A DNA stretch of 42,019 bases from Priapulus caudatus (Eukaryota; Priapulida; Priapulimorpha; Priapulimorphida; Priapulidae). The DNA lies in assembly GCF_000485595.1 (NCBI RefSeq), contig NW_014578052.1, positions 55,859-97,877 on the forward strand, written 5' to 3'. Every line of letters starts with the position of its first letter. Within the stretch, counting starts at the first letter, position 1. Below, piece after piece: positions 40,348 to 42,019 of the stretch. The position numbers and the translations under genes were made by a program. The notes beneath the pieces are model-generated. The model searched no databases and was not told the origin of the DNA. It saw nothing but the letters and a program-made list of their open reading frames with translations.

Positions 40348-40695
40348 CTAGCAGGCCCGCATCCTACATGACAAATAACACATGGTGGCATTGGGAGATT
40401 TCTGTTTCGATGAGCTAAACATTCCCATTATCTCCTCCTTCAGTTTCTCAGTTACATCAAGTTCAACGTATTTACTATACTGCCTTTCCAACACAGTGAT
40501 GGCAGCTTGAAGACAGCTCCTCATCATTGAACTAAGCCGTGGATCTACTGGTAGCTCCCGAAGTTTTGTCAACGTGGCATCAAGATGCACCTCCTCGCCG
40601 AAGAAATCTTCCTTTGCCAATATCAAGTTCTCTGGATTTTCTGCGGCTTCCTTTAGAGCAGCAATCACCCCTTTAACCACTGATGCCATCGACAT
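40348..40695 (-). CDS. unrecognised 115-residue ORF, probably transposon-derived
   Basis: ATG to TAG without interruption. It reads MSMASVVKGVIAALKEAAEN, then FFGEEVHLDATLTKLRELP, then SCLQAAITVLERQYSKYVEL and DVTEKLKEEIMGMF, then SPNATMCYLSCRMRAC. The amphipathic helices look like a folded protein. The last block resembles the C-terminal part of large transposase-like proteins seen in many invertebrates, but I cannot name the family with confidence. A full protein would be expected to continue past the stop, so this may be a truncated remnant. Confidence 0.45.
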   Translation of the reverse strand: MSMASVVKGVIAALKEAAENPENLILAKEDFFGEEVHLDATLTKLRELPVDPRLSSMMRSCLQAAITVLERQYSKYVELDVTEKLKEEIMGMFSSSKQKSPNATMCYLSCRMRAC

Positions 40696-41535
40696 GGTTA
40701 ATCTGATTCTGGCTTGAAGTGTAGATGCGCTTCATCCAAGGCCCAGTCAGATATTTGCCAAGTAAGCCCAATATCTGAAGTTCTACTTTTGCTGCAGCTT
40801 GGAACACCCTGAGTGGCATAGGCTTAGCGATATTCAAATATTTACTGTCCCGATGTTCGAAGAACCACGCATTTACTAACGCTATATTTAGTTATAGAGT
40901 GTGATAAAATATATAGATATACCACCTCTTGCTTCTAAGTTGATACTTGTAAAGACTGCACATATCCATCAAGTCAGCGCCACCCATTGACTTATTGTAG
41001 ACTCCGATTATATTTGGTCTATCAAGGTTAACGTGTTCTTCCACCTATCAAATTTATGAACCAAGTCCAGAGGTTCAGTACTAAGATACGACGACACTAC
41101 CGTGACACACTTATTGTCGAGTCAGCAAACGAGTGAAATATTTGTTGCAGTTTGGACCACACTATCGCACGCGGCCCTACCGTCCTTCTTCAGTTCTTTC
41201 TCCGATCTCGGGGGCGCCCCATGAAGACGATTCAAATTGATGGTGCCAACATAATGAAGTCTGCGCTGTTTCAATTCATTCAGCATCGCAAAAGTAGGCT
41301 CTGACCCGCGCCAGGGCTGCGAGTGCAGATAAACAGATGTCGTGTGACATACAGTATAACATAATCCGTGATAAGCAGCTTTCGTTGTGGCGACATTTTG
41401 GCAGTTTCGCTTGTAATGTTATGTTTATAATATGTTATATGTATATGTATATATGTTTATTGTATTTACATATACAACATATACGTGTTTACAGTTGTTC
41501 AGAAACGCTGGGCACAACTAAGCCTGCACACTTTC
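40696..41535. other. no gene supported
   Basis: Mixed sequence with TATATA-type repeats at 41420-41480. No frame or repeat unit that I can defend. Confidence 0.35.
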
Positions 41536-41537
41536 AC

Positions 41538-41764
41538 TTACACCACCCAGAAACCATCTGTTAAGGATGACAGTGCCCACAACCACTTATTTCTGAAGGA
41601 ACTGTATTCCGCTGCCATTGGAAGCTTCAGTTCCATCAGTGTGTCGCAGGTTCCAACATCTGGCAGTTGTTGGCCATCAGGGAATGTGACAGGTATTTTG
41701 TCAAACGAAAACCCACCAACAGGAATAACACTTGCTCCTGCCACAGAATTTCAGCATGTCTGAC
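41538..41764 (-). pseudogene. HECT C-lobe exon with a frameshift
   Basis: Minus strand. After an acceptor-like CACCTGTCAG, the frame MLKFCGRS leads into SVIPVGGFSFDKIPVTFPDG and LPDVGTCDTLMELKLPMAAE, then YSSFRNKWLWAL, and stops at 41538. This matches the HECT C-lobe, including the catalytic-Cys motif (here VGTCDTLMELKLP). Passing from MLKFCGRS to SVIPVGG needs removal of one base (AGCAAGT where AGCAGT is expected). This is therefore a frameshifted copy unless an unusual splice is used. It is a different HECT gene from the one at 30.3-33.5 kb. The rest would lie beyond the right edge. Confidence 0.65.
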
Positions 41765-42019
41765 AGGTGATACTCCTCATTTCTTCTGAAAAATCAATAT
41801 GGTGTTTAATTGTTGACTACATTGAAAAAAATGTCAAGTTAACATATGGCTGTAATCGAGATGCTGCTGTGATGAACAACAAATATCTTATGTGGAAAGG
41901 TTAACGAGTATCTTCTTGTGATATATAATAGGAAAGTGAAGAGTGTTATAATCTCTCGGTTTGGTATGTAACGAGGTCTAATGGTTTTTTTATTTGATTT
42001 ACCTTCGAGGGCTGTAACA
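41765..42019. other. right edge, no feature
   Basis: AT-rich. It could be intron of the HECT copy to its left. Confidence 0.3.

Overview
The window looks like a gene-poor, transposon-rich stretch of an animal nuclear genome, most likely a marine invertebrate (sponge, cnidarian or similar). Genes are split by short GT-AG introns, and simple repeats, minisatellites and fold-back elements are abundant. The recognisable proteins (MULE transposase, rve integrase, PIF1-like helicase, HECT ligase) belong to families that are strongly expanded in such genomes. There is no prokaryotic operon structure. The species cannot be determined from the sequence. One N occurs at 37270, so this is draft assembly sequence.

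Layout. 280-870 is a 40-bp minisatellite. 1354-3410 (minus) holds unrecognised exon-like ORFs with good splice joints, and an inverted-repeat pair (2272-2337 / 5410-5483) encloses part of them. 6113-6874 (plus) is a truncated MULE transposase. 7240-7640 is a broken copy of exon-like sequence found again at 24.85-27.13 kb. 10779-11540 holds two unrecognised plus-strand exons. 12.42-13.74 kb is a 1.3-kb polypurine tract, 15.11-15.33 kb is a 47-bp tandem repeat, and 15.36-15.99 kb is an alternating purine-pyrimidine CG/CA tract followed by a fold-back-rich tail to 16.58 kb. That tract and tail recur at 28.75-29.53 kb. 16.7-19.8 kb carries degenerate repeats with GGCGTAGC-type ends.

The best complete gene is a three-exon rve-type (IS3-like, DD34E) integrase at 19907-22318 (plus). 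It is followed by a 363-bp tandem duplication and by a 250-bp segment that reappears inverted at 29618-29871. 24.0-26.2 kb has exon-like pieces (B-box-like zinc finger, Gln-rich, Cys-rich, charged) that may be one plus-strand gene. 26.66-26.85 kb is a BEL/Pao integrase relic.

The right third is read mainly on the minus strand. A five-exon HECT-domain gene runs from 33543 to 30276, with a 619-bp MITE bounded by 8-bp target duplications in its last intron. A broken PIF1-like helicase C-terminal region lies at 36896-34927, a more decayed helicase copy at about 39.2-38.2 kb, an unrecognised 115-aa ORF at 40695-40348, and a second, frameshifted HECT C-lobe at 41764-41538.

The genes do not form one pathway. 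The region is best read as a graveyard and nursery of mobile elements around one intact-looking HECT gene. The most striking structure is how the same modules (helicase pieces, CG/CA tract with tail, terminal 250-bp segment) are re-used in different combinations.
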